This document shows, one piece after another, positions 52,747 to 62,975 of a stretch of 64,000 nucleotides of DNA; position 1 is the stretch's first letter; every line of letters begins with the position of its first letter. This DNA is from Stictocephala bisonia. Lineage: Eukaryota; Arthropoda; Insecta; Hemiptera; Membracidae. The notes under the pieces were generated by a model. The model was not told the DNA's origin. It made no database searches and was given only the letters and a program-made list of their open reading frames with translations. The DNA lies in NCBI GenBank assembly GCA_035578905.1, contig JAQJVL010000201.1, forward strand, positions 372,001 to 436,000. The letters run 5' to 3'. The position numbers and the translations under genes are program-made.

Positions 52747-53990
52747 TTATTTATATATGTACTTAATGCATTTTACAGAATTGTAAAACTCTACATTAGT
52801 ATGTGCATTGAATACACGGGAAAGTGCAGGGTTATAAGGTACTACCCAGCTGTTACCAATTTCTACTTTGTTGAAGAACAGTTTGGCCACCATCTTTAGG
52901 AGATCGCCTACGGTATTTGGGATACCCATCCTCACCAGTCTATGTCTCCTTGAGTAACGTACGTGGGTACTTTTTACTGCAGACTCCATTCAGCATGCAT
53001 GGAGTGCTTCTGTTCAATGCAGCGCATAGACCATGAATCATTGTAGATTTAACAATGTCATGAAGATATGGGTCGATCTCAGGATTGGGAATCTCAGTAC
53101 AGACTGTGCAGTCGATGAAAGCTGGTTTTATTCTTTCCTGCAGCAACAATAGTATATGAACATAGGGAAGTCCTCATTTCTGCCATTAAACAGTATACAT
53201 GTAGCAAGTAGTAGCGCCAAATGTGTTGTTTTTGTTAATAAGTTTAATAACTTAGTTACTTTCATACTCTGCTTATGATGTCGTGACGGTCTTGAGGTTT
53301 TTGACCAGACAATAATACATCAGTGATATGAGACCATTTCGGATCACACGTAAACACAATAAATAGGTCTGGTCTGCCGTAGTGACGCATGTAAGTCATA
53401 GCATCCTGAGTCCTCTCGCGCATATAGCGAGGCCCCCCCTGTAAACGAAGATGGTAAACTCACCACTTGCCCAAGATCACTTATATTTGTATCGTCCTTA
53501 CCAACAGCATCCATTCAATGAACATAATTGTCAACTCTTAGCTTTTTTTGGTTACTTCTTATGAAGTTAAGTCTTCCAGTTTAAATTTTTGCATGGATGT
53601 TAACTAAAAATTAGTTAAGAAATCCCTGGTAATTTAGTAAATAATTACTATTTGTTTTAGTAAATATTTGGTAATTTGTTTTCTTTTATCATGAGGCAGT
53701 AAGAATACAAATCTACGGCAGAAACAGTCTTTGTAAGAGGGCCTTTGGTGGCCGCATTGACCTGTGGAATACAAACTGAGTAACCATCCTCACAGTAGAC
53801 AAACATGACCTGTGGAATACAAACTGAGTAACCATCCTCACCGTAGACAAACATAGGGATATGAAGGCCTTATATGATCTATGCGTCTCACTGATACATT
53901 GCGATTTATCGTACCTGCTTGACAGCACAACATCTCTCTTTTCAAATGTCTGCCCGATGATAACAACACCTACTTCTTGTCATGACGGTT
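52747..53990 (-). pseudogene. Helitron Rep (HUH) region, broken
   Basis: Readable in successive frames: 'YDKSQCISETHRSYKAF', 'YMRERTQDAMTYMRHYGRPD' followed by 'LFIVFTCDPKWSHI' (conserved Rep upstream block), the HUH region 'GLPYVHILLLLQER' at 53150-53170, 'FIDCTVCTEIPNPEIDP', and 'HRLVRMGIPNTVGDLL'. The first His of HUH is Tyr. A 48-bp in-frame duplication lies at 53759-53854. It would act as the rolling-circle nickase in a live element. Confidence 0.85.
53759..53854 (+). repeat. 48-bp tandem duplication inside the Helitron
   Basis: GACCTGTGGAATACAAACTG and following bases are repeated once in tandem with one difference. On the minus strand each unit encodes MFVYGEDGYSVCIPQV-like residues in frame, so the duplication did not itself break the protein. 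Confidence 0.95.
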
Positions 53991-54071
53991 TATTAAACCT
54001 GCCTACATGGCCTTCTGCTGGCTTTTTATCTGCATGAATAATAACTTTAAACTCATTTTCAACCTGTGAAA

Positions 54072-54660
54072 CTATGTCAATGCAGACTTAAAGATTTTAA
54101 TGTATTTGTTGTTTTCGTGCAGAATTTTCTGAAGTTGTTTAACTAATGTTGGCTTGATGTCAGGAATATTACCACACCTTATGTTTACTTCATTACCTTT
54201 ATCTCCAACAAAATAAATTTGAAGAAATTTATGAGTTTTGTTAGATAAGGACAGTAAACTTCCAATCAAATGGTAAACTTGGCCTTGTACTGTAAATGTT
54301 GGCATAAAACTACTTGTTACTACTTCCTTTGCACCAAATGATGTCATTTGGAAAGAGCTGTTTTATTTCTGAGAATTATTTAGGAAATGTTCACTCTCCG
54401 GATGTTGGGCCACTAATTAAACTGTAGAGTGGTTGGGGTAAGAGTTGAAAATCAGGAAGATATACTTTACAGCCATTACAACACAATCCAGAGGGCTCCA
54501 CTTTCAACTTTAACGATGTACAATATTTACAAATCATACTCATTTTACCTATTTCAACACTTTTGTCTGACTCATAATTAAAGTTAGGATCATATGAAAG
54601 GCATGAATTAGATTTCTTAAACCATGTTTGCTTTTTCTGTTGAAGTCATTTCTCATGTAT
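54072..54660 (-). pseudogene. Helitron zinc finger and Helitron-like N domain
   Basis: A Cys-rich finger (CKYCTSLK... LCCNGCKVYLP) at 54550-54440 is followed, after a frame change, by 92 codons with 'MTSFGAKEVVTSSFMPTFTV', 'QGQVYHLIGSLLSLS', 'FLQIYFVGDKGNEVNIRC'. This is the domain that precedes Rep in Helitron proteins. Confidence 0.82.
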
Positions 54661-54736
54661 TGAGTCATACCTTGAAACTGAAACTCTGTTGACCTCAGGG
54701 TGAGTAGCTGCATACCTTTTAACAGCATCCCTATTA

Positions 54737-55157
54737 AGACTAAAATAGGTGTACTTTACCTTCACGTCAAACAGTTCACAGCGTGTGATAGTGAGAATAC
54801 TAACTACATGTTTCGCCGTGAATACGGCATCTTCAGGTTGAAGAACATAAATAAGTCCCAGTGGGATGTGTCACAAATTAATTAAAACCTAACAAACACA
54901 GTTCACACAAGGAAACAAAGAACATTAAAACTTTTCAGTAGGCCTACCACACACATTTCACGGTCCATGGCGTGATCCGGAAGCAGACTGGAAACCTAGT
55001 TTAATTAATTTGTGACGCATCCTACTGGGACTTATTTATTTATTTATGTTCTTCAACCTGAAGATGCTGTATTCACGGTGAAACATGTAGTTAGTATTCT
55101 CACCATCACACGCTGTGAACTGTTTGACGTGAAGGTAAAGTACACCTATTTTAGTCT
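54737..55157. mobile_element. fold-back element inserted in the Helitron
   Basis: Left arm 54737-54893 and right arm about 55000-55157 are inverted copies starting AGACTAAAATAGGTGTACTT. They share CGTCAAACAGTTCACAGCG and GAATACGGCATCTTCAGG-like landmarks (AATACAGCATCTTCAGG in the other arm). The loop is ~105 bp. It separates the OTU domain from the zinc finger domain of the Helitron. Confidence 0.88.
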
Positions 55158-55371
55158 ATTTACAACAGTTCAGGGGCTACAAAATGGATTTTAATCCCTA
55201 TTAACTTGTCGATTACTTACTTGTAGCATATTTCTTAGAAGCAATTTTTAACTGGTTTTGTCTAGTGGTGTCTGAAAAACTACCACGACATTTGACTCTC
55301 TTGCCTTAATCTTATTTGTGTCTTCAAAATAATCTACTTTCTCAAAATCTGTACTATCGGAAATGTTTACA

Positions 55372-55854
55372 TTAGGTAAAACATCTGAACGTATGAATAG
55401 CTGGACTTATAGCTTGGGATGTACCAACTGAACTGATATATTCGTAAACATCAAAGTGCCCATTGCCTACTGACTCACCACTGAACTTGAGGTTCTTTAT
55501 TGGTGCCTCCTCTACTCCAAAAGCATGAATTATACGACCATTAATAAAAACTTGAAACCGACAGTTGAACAATTCAGCGGCTGCTAACAGTTCGCAGCCA
55601 GAACCGAAAGTATAAGGTTTGAGCATTTCCATCTTGTAGTGGTCGCGTGAAAGGTAGTTGGTTCCTGTGTCGTCGTCACTCCAAACTCCAAATCTTTCCC
55701 AGTCACTGAGCACATGAGTAACTATTGCTTGTCGGATAGCAAAGAAATTCTGAGTGTTGCCATGCACAATGTAAGACAATGAGTGGAAAAGGCAAGTTCC
55801 ATCACCACTTATATAAATAAAACGGCAGGGGGAAGTTCTCCCACCAACAGTCAT
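55372..55854 (-). CDS. OTU-type cysteine protease domain of the Helitron
   Basis: 160 codons open from ATG. 'ISGDGTCLFHSLSYIV' gives the OTU motif with Asp18 and the nucleophile Cys21; 'VGNGHFDVYEY' gives the catalytic His133; spacing fits OTU deubiquitinases. The middle contains 'IVTHVLSDWERFG' and 'HYKMEMLKPYTFGSGCELLA' as expected. The C-terminus runs out into non-homologous sequence (TSQAISPAIHTFRCFT) before the fold-back insertion. It may be the only intact domain of this element. Confidence 0.85.
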   Translation of the reverse strand: MTVGGRTSPCRFIYISGDGTCLFHSLSYIVHGNTQNFFAIRQAIVTHVLSDWERFGVWSDDDTGTNYLSRDHYKMEMLKPYTFGSGCELLAAAELFNCRFQVFINGRIIHAFGVEEAPIKNLKFSGESVGNGHFDVYEYISSVGTSQAISPAIHTFRCFT

Positions 55855-55931
55855 TCACTCAATAGACATAGTAAACTGTAAGAAATATTAACACCTTAAT
55901 CTATTCAATACAGATATTAAACCACAATTAA

Positions 55932-56610
55932 CATGTTCACTTTGTCACGAGATCCCGGGGTCTTGCGTCGTAGGCTTACATTTACACAGTGATGAAATTT
56001 GCATTCAGTTCCTATATATGTGTTTGTAATATTTTTCGTTGTAATTAATGCATTGTTGCATGAGTTGAACTCAATGAAAGCATTTTTCTTTGAGAATTTA
56101 ATAGTAAACTAAATCTTGTACGAGATCTGCGGCACGCACCAAAATGATGACGTATTAGTTATATGCAGTACGAGACCTATAGACCTCGTCGATCACATGG
56201 TAGACTAAACGTCAATATTAGCAAACAGATTGTCAGCTGATGTTTGAAAAGGCGGGAGAGATGTTCCACGTGATTGCTGAGTCGTCTGTTTATTTACAAT
56301 AACTCAATTTCTCAGCTAGAGTATAATTTATTACAGTACTTCCTTATATGTGACACGAGAGATACCGAGGCCTCGTGCTTAAACGCTATATCCACACTAT
56401 GCATAGCACTTATGACGTCAGAAACTTGATAGTTCTAAAACAATAACCTAGAGTGCTCTATCTTCAGTTGATGGCGTGATATTGTGCGTAAAACTTCTGT
56501 TGTGCAACGAGATCTCGTCCCGCACTGAATTGATGGTATGCAACAAGAACCTGAGATCGCGTGACACACAGGATGTATGGCCGAGAAATTATAACAACAC
56601 AGTGAACGTG
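55932..56610. mobile_element. TTAA-flanked piggyBac-type MITE, 679 bp
   Basis: TTAA at 55928-55931 and 56611-56614. Ends ACATGTTCACTTTGTCACGA and, reverse-complemented, ACACGTTCACTGTGTTG. Internal short repeats of CACGAGAT/ACGAGATC with CCTCG. No transposase. It is related by its ends to the 43182-43450 element. Confidence 0.75.
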
Positions 56611-56936
56611 TTAAACTGTCAGAAATATGAACATATGTTTACAATTGATAAAAATATTTACACTTAATAAATTGTATAGAAAAAATCTAAATGTCATACG
56701 TACAAAATAAACATGTTTATTTATTTACAAACAGATGTTATTGATATACTAAAATCAAGCCAATGTTATCATTATGGAACAATCTTTTAGGGGTGGTTTC
56801 TACCTCTTAGGAGTTTTTATCAAGATAAAAATACTTTAGTTGTCCTATTTCAAACCTAAAGAAAAAGTGTAAAAAATTTCAGCTCTCAACCTACATGGGA
56901 AGTTGGAGAATTAGTGATGAGTGAGTGAGGGCTTTA

Positions 56937-56943
<7 letters not shown>

Positions 56944-57022
<79 letters not shown>
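56944..57022. repeat. (AT)n microsatellite, ~79 bp
   Basis: Pure alternating AT. The stretch from here to 57950 is AT-rich and holds no other recognised feature until the distal NFU1 exon. Confidence 0.98.
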
Positions 57023-57027
<5 letters not shown>

Positions 57028-57950
57028 GATTATACCTTTGTTAGTAACACGCATCAAATACTATTTTATAAATATATGTTTTAATGAAATTTAAGGATAC
57101 AGGTAATGTCAGTAAGGGAGGTATTAAATTAAGCTTAAAAAACATGAAAATTACTAAATTGTGTATATCCTTTTTTAGGCGAAGCGGAACATTTAAAAAT
57201 ATCATGGGGGATATAAAATTGAACAATCATTTTTACATACATTGTCATTTTTATATCTAAATAATTGCAATGTAAAAATGGTTCTTTTATTTTCATAAAA
57301 AATTTTAATAAAACATTTTCAAGACTGGTTCCTCGTATGAATGCCAAATGAGTTCCTGTGACATATTTACTTGTGTTCTATAAATAATAAAAAGTACTCT
57401 AATGGGACTAAGGAAATTTATTCATAATAAGAAACAAAAGAAAAGTACTATATAACCTTTCATACAAAACAAGACTAGATGAACATTCTATTTGCGAAGT
57501 TATTTTTTTCTTTTCAAATGATTAGAATGCATTTAACTATGAAAGTTGTCTAGTTATAGACTTTCCCAAAAGAGGCCTAAAATTCAACTGACGATGTTTT
57601 TCCAACGGTCATTATTCTCTCTTTAGTATTACTCTAATTAACCGGTCACTTGAGTTGGAAATTTCCTAATATAATGTGTTGCTTTGTTAAATAAAAGAAT
57701 CAGATCTACCATTTAAATTATAAAATGTAACAAATGGTATAAAACTTTTTGGTCTTCAAGTAAGTTTGGTAAATTTATACAGCCACTAGACTGTCCATCC
57801 TTGATTCATCTCTTACCTACACATTCACCTTTTTGCCTTGCTCATAATTGCCCATATATACAGCTACCAATGTACACTTTGTAGCTCACCACATACACAG
57901 TGAACATTGGGACTGCCACTTTAAGTAAATAACAGAGGTTTCTGATGCAG

Positions 57951-58058
57951 GTTGTGGCAGTGGAACAGGTAGACAGAGAGCCTGAGGTTGAAATGAGGAT
58001 CATGACTAAAGCACAGAAGGGAAGTCAGGAACAAGATTCATCTCAGTCTAAGTTCTAG
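57951..58058 (+). CDS. NFU1: NFU1 distal alternative terminal exon
   Basis: 35 codons plus TAG after acceptor TTTCTGATGCAG, in phase 0, so it can replace the exon at 36578. The first seven residues are again VVAVEQV, but five of the seven codons differ from the proximal copy at the third base only, with no residue change: this is the mark of purifying selection on a real coding duplicate. The tail differs (DREPEVEMRIMTKAQKGS, then QEQDSSQSKF). No other NFU1 exon is found next to it. Either an alternatively spliced last exon, or the remnant of a partial gene duplication. Confidence 0.75.
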   Translation, partial: VVAVEQVDREPEVEMRIMTKAQKGSQEQDSSQSKF

Positions 58059-59570
58059 TCTTTGGTGTGTTTACCACTTCACTATTAATTTTTTTCTGAT
58101 ATATTATAAATGCTGAATGATAATTAACTATTTAGGAATTTGTAGTTAAGTAATATAAAATTTTAAGAATTATTGTGCCTAGCTATTTTTTTGTACAGCT
58201 GTGAATAGTCTCATTATTTTTCTTTAATTGTTAGATATAAGTGTCTGAAAGTAAAGTTTGTTTTAAATAATTGTTTTTTATTTAGGTTTTCCTTTTATAA
58301 ATTATACTTTGGTACCGACAAAAGAAAAAAAAATTTCTTTCATGGTATTTCCCAAATATATCTGAAATTTTAAGTGTAAATGTATCTTAGTAGATTTCAA
58401 TTATTAGACATTTGCTTTTTTTATTTCAATCATCTCCTAAAGAAGCATCATTTAGACACTTAAATAGTTGACAAAATCAATCATGATGTGGCTGCAATGG
58501 GAGGAATGAGAAAGTTGGCTCGCAAATGTAAGACTGTTAAACAAATTAACATTAAAGAACCTTTTACTGAGATGGAATTAGGGCAAAAATTGCTCTTTCT
58601 TACATTAACCTCTTATATAAACATCTCCTCGTAATTCTTTAACAAGCTTAACTGGAATTTACAGCATATCTTCTGAATAGGATTAGATTTCTTTGTACTC
58701 TAAATGAAAGACCCGTTTAATATATTCTTCAGTCACTTTTGGTTATCCTACTCTTACCTGTAATAATAATATACTTGATTTGTCATTGACTTTATTTTTA
58801 AATTATTAATGGTAGCTGAGAAGAAACCATACACTATATATATTGACTTCTTTAACGGAGTATTGACAATAAAGCATCATTGTCCAAGACCAAACCATAT
58901 ACTAAGAACAAAGGATCATAAAATAGAGAAAACTGGTATCGTAAACCATAATCTTAACTACTTTTATACCAGAGTTACTATTAAGAAAATTAAAGCATAG
59001 ATATAATAAAAGGACTTAAAAACATAATTAACAAAAGAAAGATAAGTTAAAAGTCAACAAATCATATGTTAAAGAACTCATCATTTGAGTAAAAATGAGA
59101 TTTGAGTAGCCCTTGGTATTATACAACATTAATTTTGTAAATTCATAAAAAGTTTATTTCACAACTAACCCTAGATCCGGGATCATGGTTTGGGGCGTGT
59201 ACAGGATGCCATTTTGCCGCGTAGTGTAAGCCTTTTATGTACATTTAAATAAAAATAGTAAGTGAAACCAAAAATTATAAAACAACATCATTTTTTTCTC
59301 ATGAATCATAATTTCAGATAAAATAATTATAGTTGGGGTAACAACAATAACAACATTGTAAGAAATTAATATGTTGAGTGGAGTGAAACATTTCCATTGA
59401 TGCGCATTATGTTTTTGTAACTTGCAACCCTTATAGCTGGTATAAATAATTTTTAGTAAAAAGTTCAAAATAACCAAAATGTACCTATTTAGTTGCTAAG
59501 TAGTATTCGTTTTGTAGGGAAACATATTTATTATAGAAAATTGAAGTGTTTCGCAAGTAGAGTAAAATGT
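58059..59570. other. downstream of the distal NFU1 exon, no recognised gene
   Basis: About 1.5 kb of AT-rich sequence. No canonical AATAAA was noted in the first 150 bp after 58058. Short open stretches only. Confidence 0.5.
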
Positions 59571-59585
59571 TGGGTTCGGTGCCAA

Positions 59586-59634
59586 TGACGTCATCACTTT
59601 TTTTTAGAAGGTTCTAGAACTTTCTGTGACGTCA
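59586..59634 (+). promoter_or_regulatory. CRE - heat-shock element - CRE cluster
   Basis: Two perfect CRE palindromes TGACGTCA at 59586-59593 and 59627-59634 enclose aGAAg-gTTCt-aGAAc-tTTCt at 59606-59625, four contiguous alternating NGAAN units, a perfect heat-shock element. Such a 49-bp arrangement is improbable by chance in AT-rich DNA. It lies ~950 bp upstream of the TATA box at 60551. Second, partial HSE TTTCTAGAAC at 60516-60525. Confidence 0.6.
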
Positions 59635-60239
59635 TCCCCGAGGTTTGATAAAATTTGTAGAATATTCGCAAACTTGCAAAAATTTCACAACCCATTGTAT
59701 ATATTAGCAAATATTTGCATACTGAGTAGCATATTGATTTGCATAATAATTAGGTTAATGGTCATAATAATTATACTAATTTACATATTTTATTAATTTT
59801 TCTCTACCCTCTTTATTTATGAACTGATTTTGATTGGATCTTTTTTAAAATATCAAGTGCGATAAAGCACACCAGTTACGTACATAATTATCAGTAATAT
59901 CGATTCATGTGATATTCTTTATTAGAGTTCTTGATATTTGTATGTAGGTTGTCAAAGCCACTACTTCCCTTCCGTAAATGACATTTTGGTAACTGCGTGG
60001 TAGAAGGAGCCCTTCTTCGTCGACGTCGATGTTAACCATAATAATAATTGATGAATGGGCGCAGGAGTTCTTAACAGACATGCTCGTCGTAATAGGAATT
60101 TCCCACTACAATTTGATAATGAATGGGGTAACGCAGGTGCTGTACATTTGGTCAACATTCCAAGAAATGCCGACCCCTTCTTGGCATTTGTCGCTCGTAA
60201 ATAATGTAAATTATGGGCACACGTGTCCTGTACGTTAAT

Positions 60240-60437
60240 GGCATTGGCGTCAGTCTGTCGCACACCTGTTCGACCATTAAGGAATATTTTCCAGGAATTG
60301 TCTCTCTCCCTTGATAGCAGTGGATTGTAAAAACTTAATTTATGGTAGCAGTTACCTTTGATCTGCATGTGTTCGTCCCTTTCCTCGCTCCCCCTTGATA
60401 GCGGTCACTTCTAAAAACGTAATTTACGAGCGCAGTT
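60240..60437 (+). repeat. two imperfect direct repeats upstream of the TATA box
   Basis: CTCCCTTGATAGCAGTGG to GTAGCAGTT (60301-60351) and CTCCCCCTTGATAGCGGTCA to GCGCAGTT (60383-60433) are related copies of about 52 bp with TAAAAACKTAATTTA in common. They may be promoter repeats or parts of a terminal repeat. Confidence 0.55.
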
Positions 60438-60550
60438 GGCCGCTGCGGTTATAAATTTCCGTCAAGTAATAGGGTTGGTGTCTGTCTGCTGCACAGTAGT
60501 TTTACTGTGGGAACGTTTCTAGAACATTGTACAGTGTCATCCCCGTGCCC

Positions 60551-60672
60551 TATATAAGCAACGCATCGGCTCCTCTGGCCAGATTTGTTTTGGTAGCAGT
60601 CTAGTGTGCATGTGCTTTAGTTGTGCTCCTTGACTATTCCAAGTGTTTTGTGGATATCTCGCATTTAAAATT
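60551..60672 (+). promoter_or_regulatory. TATA box, initiator-like site and putative first exon
   Basis: TATATAA at 60551-60557, followed 30 bp after its first T by the initiator-like CCAGATT (putative start A60581). A putative non-coding first exon follows to 60672, ended by the strong donor ATT|GTAAGT. It contains a small upstream ORF at 60610-60633 (ATG-TGC-TTT to TGA). The next good acceptor, after a long T-rich tract, is at 63502, just before the polymerase-like exon. Confidence 0.5.
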
Positions 60673-61124
60673 GTAAGTATAATTCTCACTATTAGTACTA
60701 TATTTGTTTAACACTTTTATGTACAATTTTATCTTTATTAATTTTATATTAGGTCTACATTTCACGTAAAAGCCAGTTGAAGTTAATTGAGGTTATGCAA
60801 TATGTTCAGTATTCATTGGTAAATCTTTTAAAGACTTTCATTTTGTTTAGTTTATGTAATATTTATAAAATAGTTTATAAAATCTACTAACAATTTTTTA
60901 AGTAGATTAAATATTTTTACTTTGTTGATGTTTAAGTAGGTTACATATTTTTCACTTTAACATGATCTAAGACCATAATGTGTACGATACTATTTTTAAT
61001 TATAGATTACTTCAGTTTCAGTACACGTTGCTGTATCACAGATACTGCTAAATTACATTGTCTTATTTACAAATTAATGGTAGTTAGTAATTTGTTTGTA
61101 AGTAACAAATAATGGGTTAGTTAG

Positions 61125-61690
61125 AGAGTGTATATTAGTATATATGGAGCGACCACAAATAAAAATTTAAACCGACTCTTACTACAACAAAAAAGGGCAA
61201 TCAGGATAATGTACAATTTAAAAACAAAAGATTCAGTAAAACATTTATTTGGTGATCTGGGAATACTGACAGTTTATGCTTTGTATATTTTTGAAACAGT
61301 AACTTATGTCAAACAGTTTGCAGACCCCGTATTTGATGAAAATAAGCATACATATAACACTCGCAATCATTCTCAAAGTATTGAAAAGCACAATTTAGAG
61401 TTTTATAAAAAGAAAACTCTGTTTATTGGGAAAACTTTTCTTCATCGTCTCCCACAAAATTTCTTAACAGAAAAAAATATGAAAATTTTTAAAAAACAAT
61501 TGAAAAATTACTTGATAAAACTTGCACCTTATTCCTTTGAAGAATTTTGGGATAGCCAAGTTAATAAATAATTATAATACTATTTTATATGTATTGTTAT
61601 AGGATTAGTGACACTATTCTATGTACAACTGTATATTATATGAATAAAGGAATTTTGAAATTGAAATTGAAATTGAAATTGAAATAGATT
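61125..61690 (+). pseudogene. 5'-truncated non-LTR fragment, post-RT domain only
   Basis: 147 codons are open (61128-61571): 'IYGATTNKNLNRLLLQQKRA' followed by 'IRIMYNL', 'LGILTVYALYIFETVTYVKQ', 'YNTRNHSQSIE', 'KTFLHRLPQNF'. These are the C-terminal motifs of CR1/Jockey-type ORF2 proteins. The 3' end is GAATAAAGGAATTTTGAAAT followed by four GAAATT repeats. Truncation at the 5' side is typical of target-primed integration. Confidence 0.85.
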
Positions 61691-61739
61691 AGACATTGAT
61701 TTATATAGCATACTGTCATGATAGTTCCTAACCTGTCAT

Positions 61740-62975
61740 GATGGTCAGGTCGAGATTGGAAAGTGCAGTAGTTGTGTGGAATAGTGCATGTTGTTTACAA
61801 AGACGCCATAGAAAGAATTCAAAAAAGATTTTTAAGGTACCTTTATTTTAAGTGTTTTAATATTTATACTTACTTAGTTCCTTACAATGAGCTGATGGGT
61901 CTCTTTGGGTTTAAGAGTCTATGCCTGAGGAGAGCTGTGATGGAACAGGTGTACCTGCAGGGCTTGGTGCGGGGGCGGATAGACAGTTCTGCCTGTTTCG
62001 AGTGTCTCTGCTTTAGGGTCCCTAATTTTAACAGCAGGGGCAAACTTCTGTTTGATCTACCACAGGTACGAACGTTAGCGCATGCGTCCTCGCCTTTGCT
62101 CCAGATGATGAGAACTTGTAATATGATGCTTTCGGGTGGAGGGAAAATGGATATTTTTTGTGATTCCATTAATATGTTAAAAAAAAATGTGAAATGTACC
62201 TGAAAACACAATTTTTATGAAAATAGACTTTTTTAATTTTTATTTGCAACGAGTCACTATTTACGACAGAATTAAGTTTTTTAAACTTTTCTTTCCCAAT
62301 TCTGTAATATAAATCCTTAATTAATATTATTGTTCATGTTGTGTTGTTTTTAATTTTAAATATTTGTTGCCAATTTATTTAAATTATGTTCTATAAATTA
62401 TTACCTATTTATATTTATTAATTATTCACTGTATACCTGTCAACTATTTATTTTATATTTATTGTTATATTTTACATATTTATTATATGTGTTACCTATT
62501 TATTGCATATTTATTAACTATTTATTGTATGTTTGTTAACTATTTAGTTCATATTGATTATTATTTGTTACCTATTTATTGCATATTTATTAACTATTGT
62601 ATATTTGTTTACTATTTAGTCCATATTGATTATTATTTGTTACATATATGTTACCTATTTATTGCATATTTACTAACTATTTATTTTATATTTGTTAACT
62701 ATTTAGTTCATATTGATTATTATTTGTTACATATTTGTTACCTATTTATTGCATATTTATTTATTAACTATTTATTGTATATTTGTAAAATATTTATCAA
62801 GTTCTTGGACTTTATAACTTGTAAATATGTAGTGCTTGTTTATTAATTTGTTTAATAGTGTGTAGACTGGCTGGTTCAATGAAATATTTATTGGGTTCAA
62901 AATGTTAAAATGTTTTGCTTCAATGTAATTGGGTCTATGCCTGTATTGTTGCATGAAATAAAATAAAAATAAAAT
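61740..62975 (+). pseudogene. second 5'-truncated non-LTR fragment with repeat-filled 3' UTR
   Basis: 61772-62203 has 'AIERIQKRFLRYLYFK', 'LCLRRAVMEQVYLQGLVRGR', 'FRVPNFNSRGKLLFDLP', the C-terminal domain of an ORF2 protein from another family. The long 3' UTR contains tandem repeats (62492-62790) and ends near 62975 with AATAAAATAAAAATAAAATA. Confidence 0.75.
62492..62790 (+). repeat. ~3.6 tandem copies of a 76-88-bp unit
   Basis: Each unit begins TTACCTATTTATTGCATATT and contains ACTATTTAGTTCATATTGAT (or TAGTCC). Unit starts are about 62492, 62569, 62650 and 62738. Very AT-rich (apparent ORFs are repeat by-products). Likely arisen within the retrotransposon 3' UTR. Confidence 0.88.

Larger units (their letters stand above)
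50436..55854 (-). mobile_element. dead Helitron/Helentron with OTU, zinc finger, Rep and PIF1 helicase
   Basis: On the minus strand: OTU protease (55854-55372), a ~430-bp fold-back insertion (54737-55157), a Cys zinc finger and Helitron-like N domain (54660-54072), Rep (53990-52740), and PIF1-type helicase (51842-50436). This domain order with OTU is that of Helentron/Helitron2-like rolling-circle elements. HUH His is Tyr, Walker A is changed and many frames are broken. The ends of the element were not identified, though the coding part stops at 50436. Confidence 0.88.
5702..58058 (+). other. NFU1: NFU1 gene region (spliced, 5' incomplete)
   Basis: NFU1 is a mitochondrial scaffold that binds a 4Fe-4S cluster and passes it to lipoyl synthase and respiratory-chain targets. 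Six coding exons join in frame to about 243 residues, close to the ~250 of animal NFU1: a basic targeting region, the NFU N-terminal domain, a short acidic linker, and the NifU-like C-terminal domain with the cluster-binding Cys-x-x-Cys. All junctions have GT/AG. The upstream exon with the start codon is not recognised here. The introns are full of transposons. Two alternative last exons exist (36578-36679 and 57951-58058). The gene extends leftwards out of the window or into 1-5700. Confidence 0.95.

Noticed and set aside
62487..62846. 119-codon Tyr/Ile-rich ORF that looks like a membrane protein
   Set aside because: A by-product of the AT-rich 76-88-bp tandem repeats.
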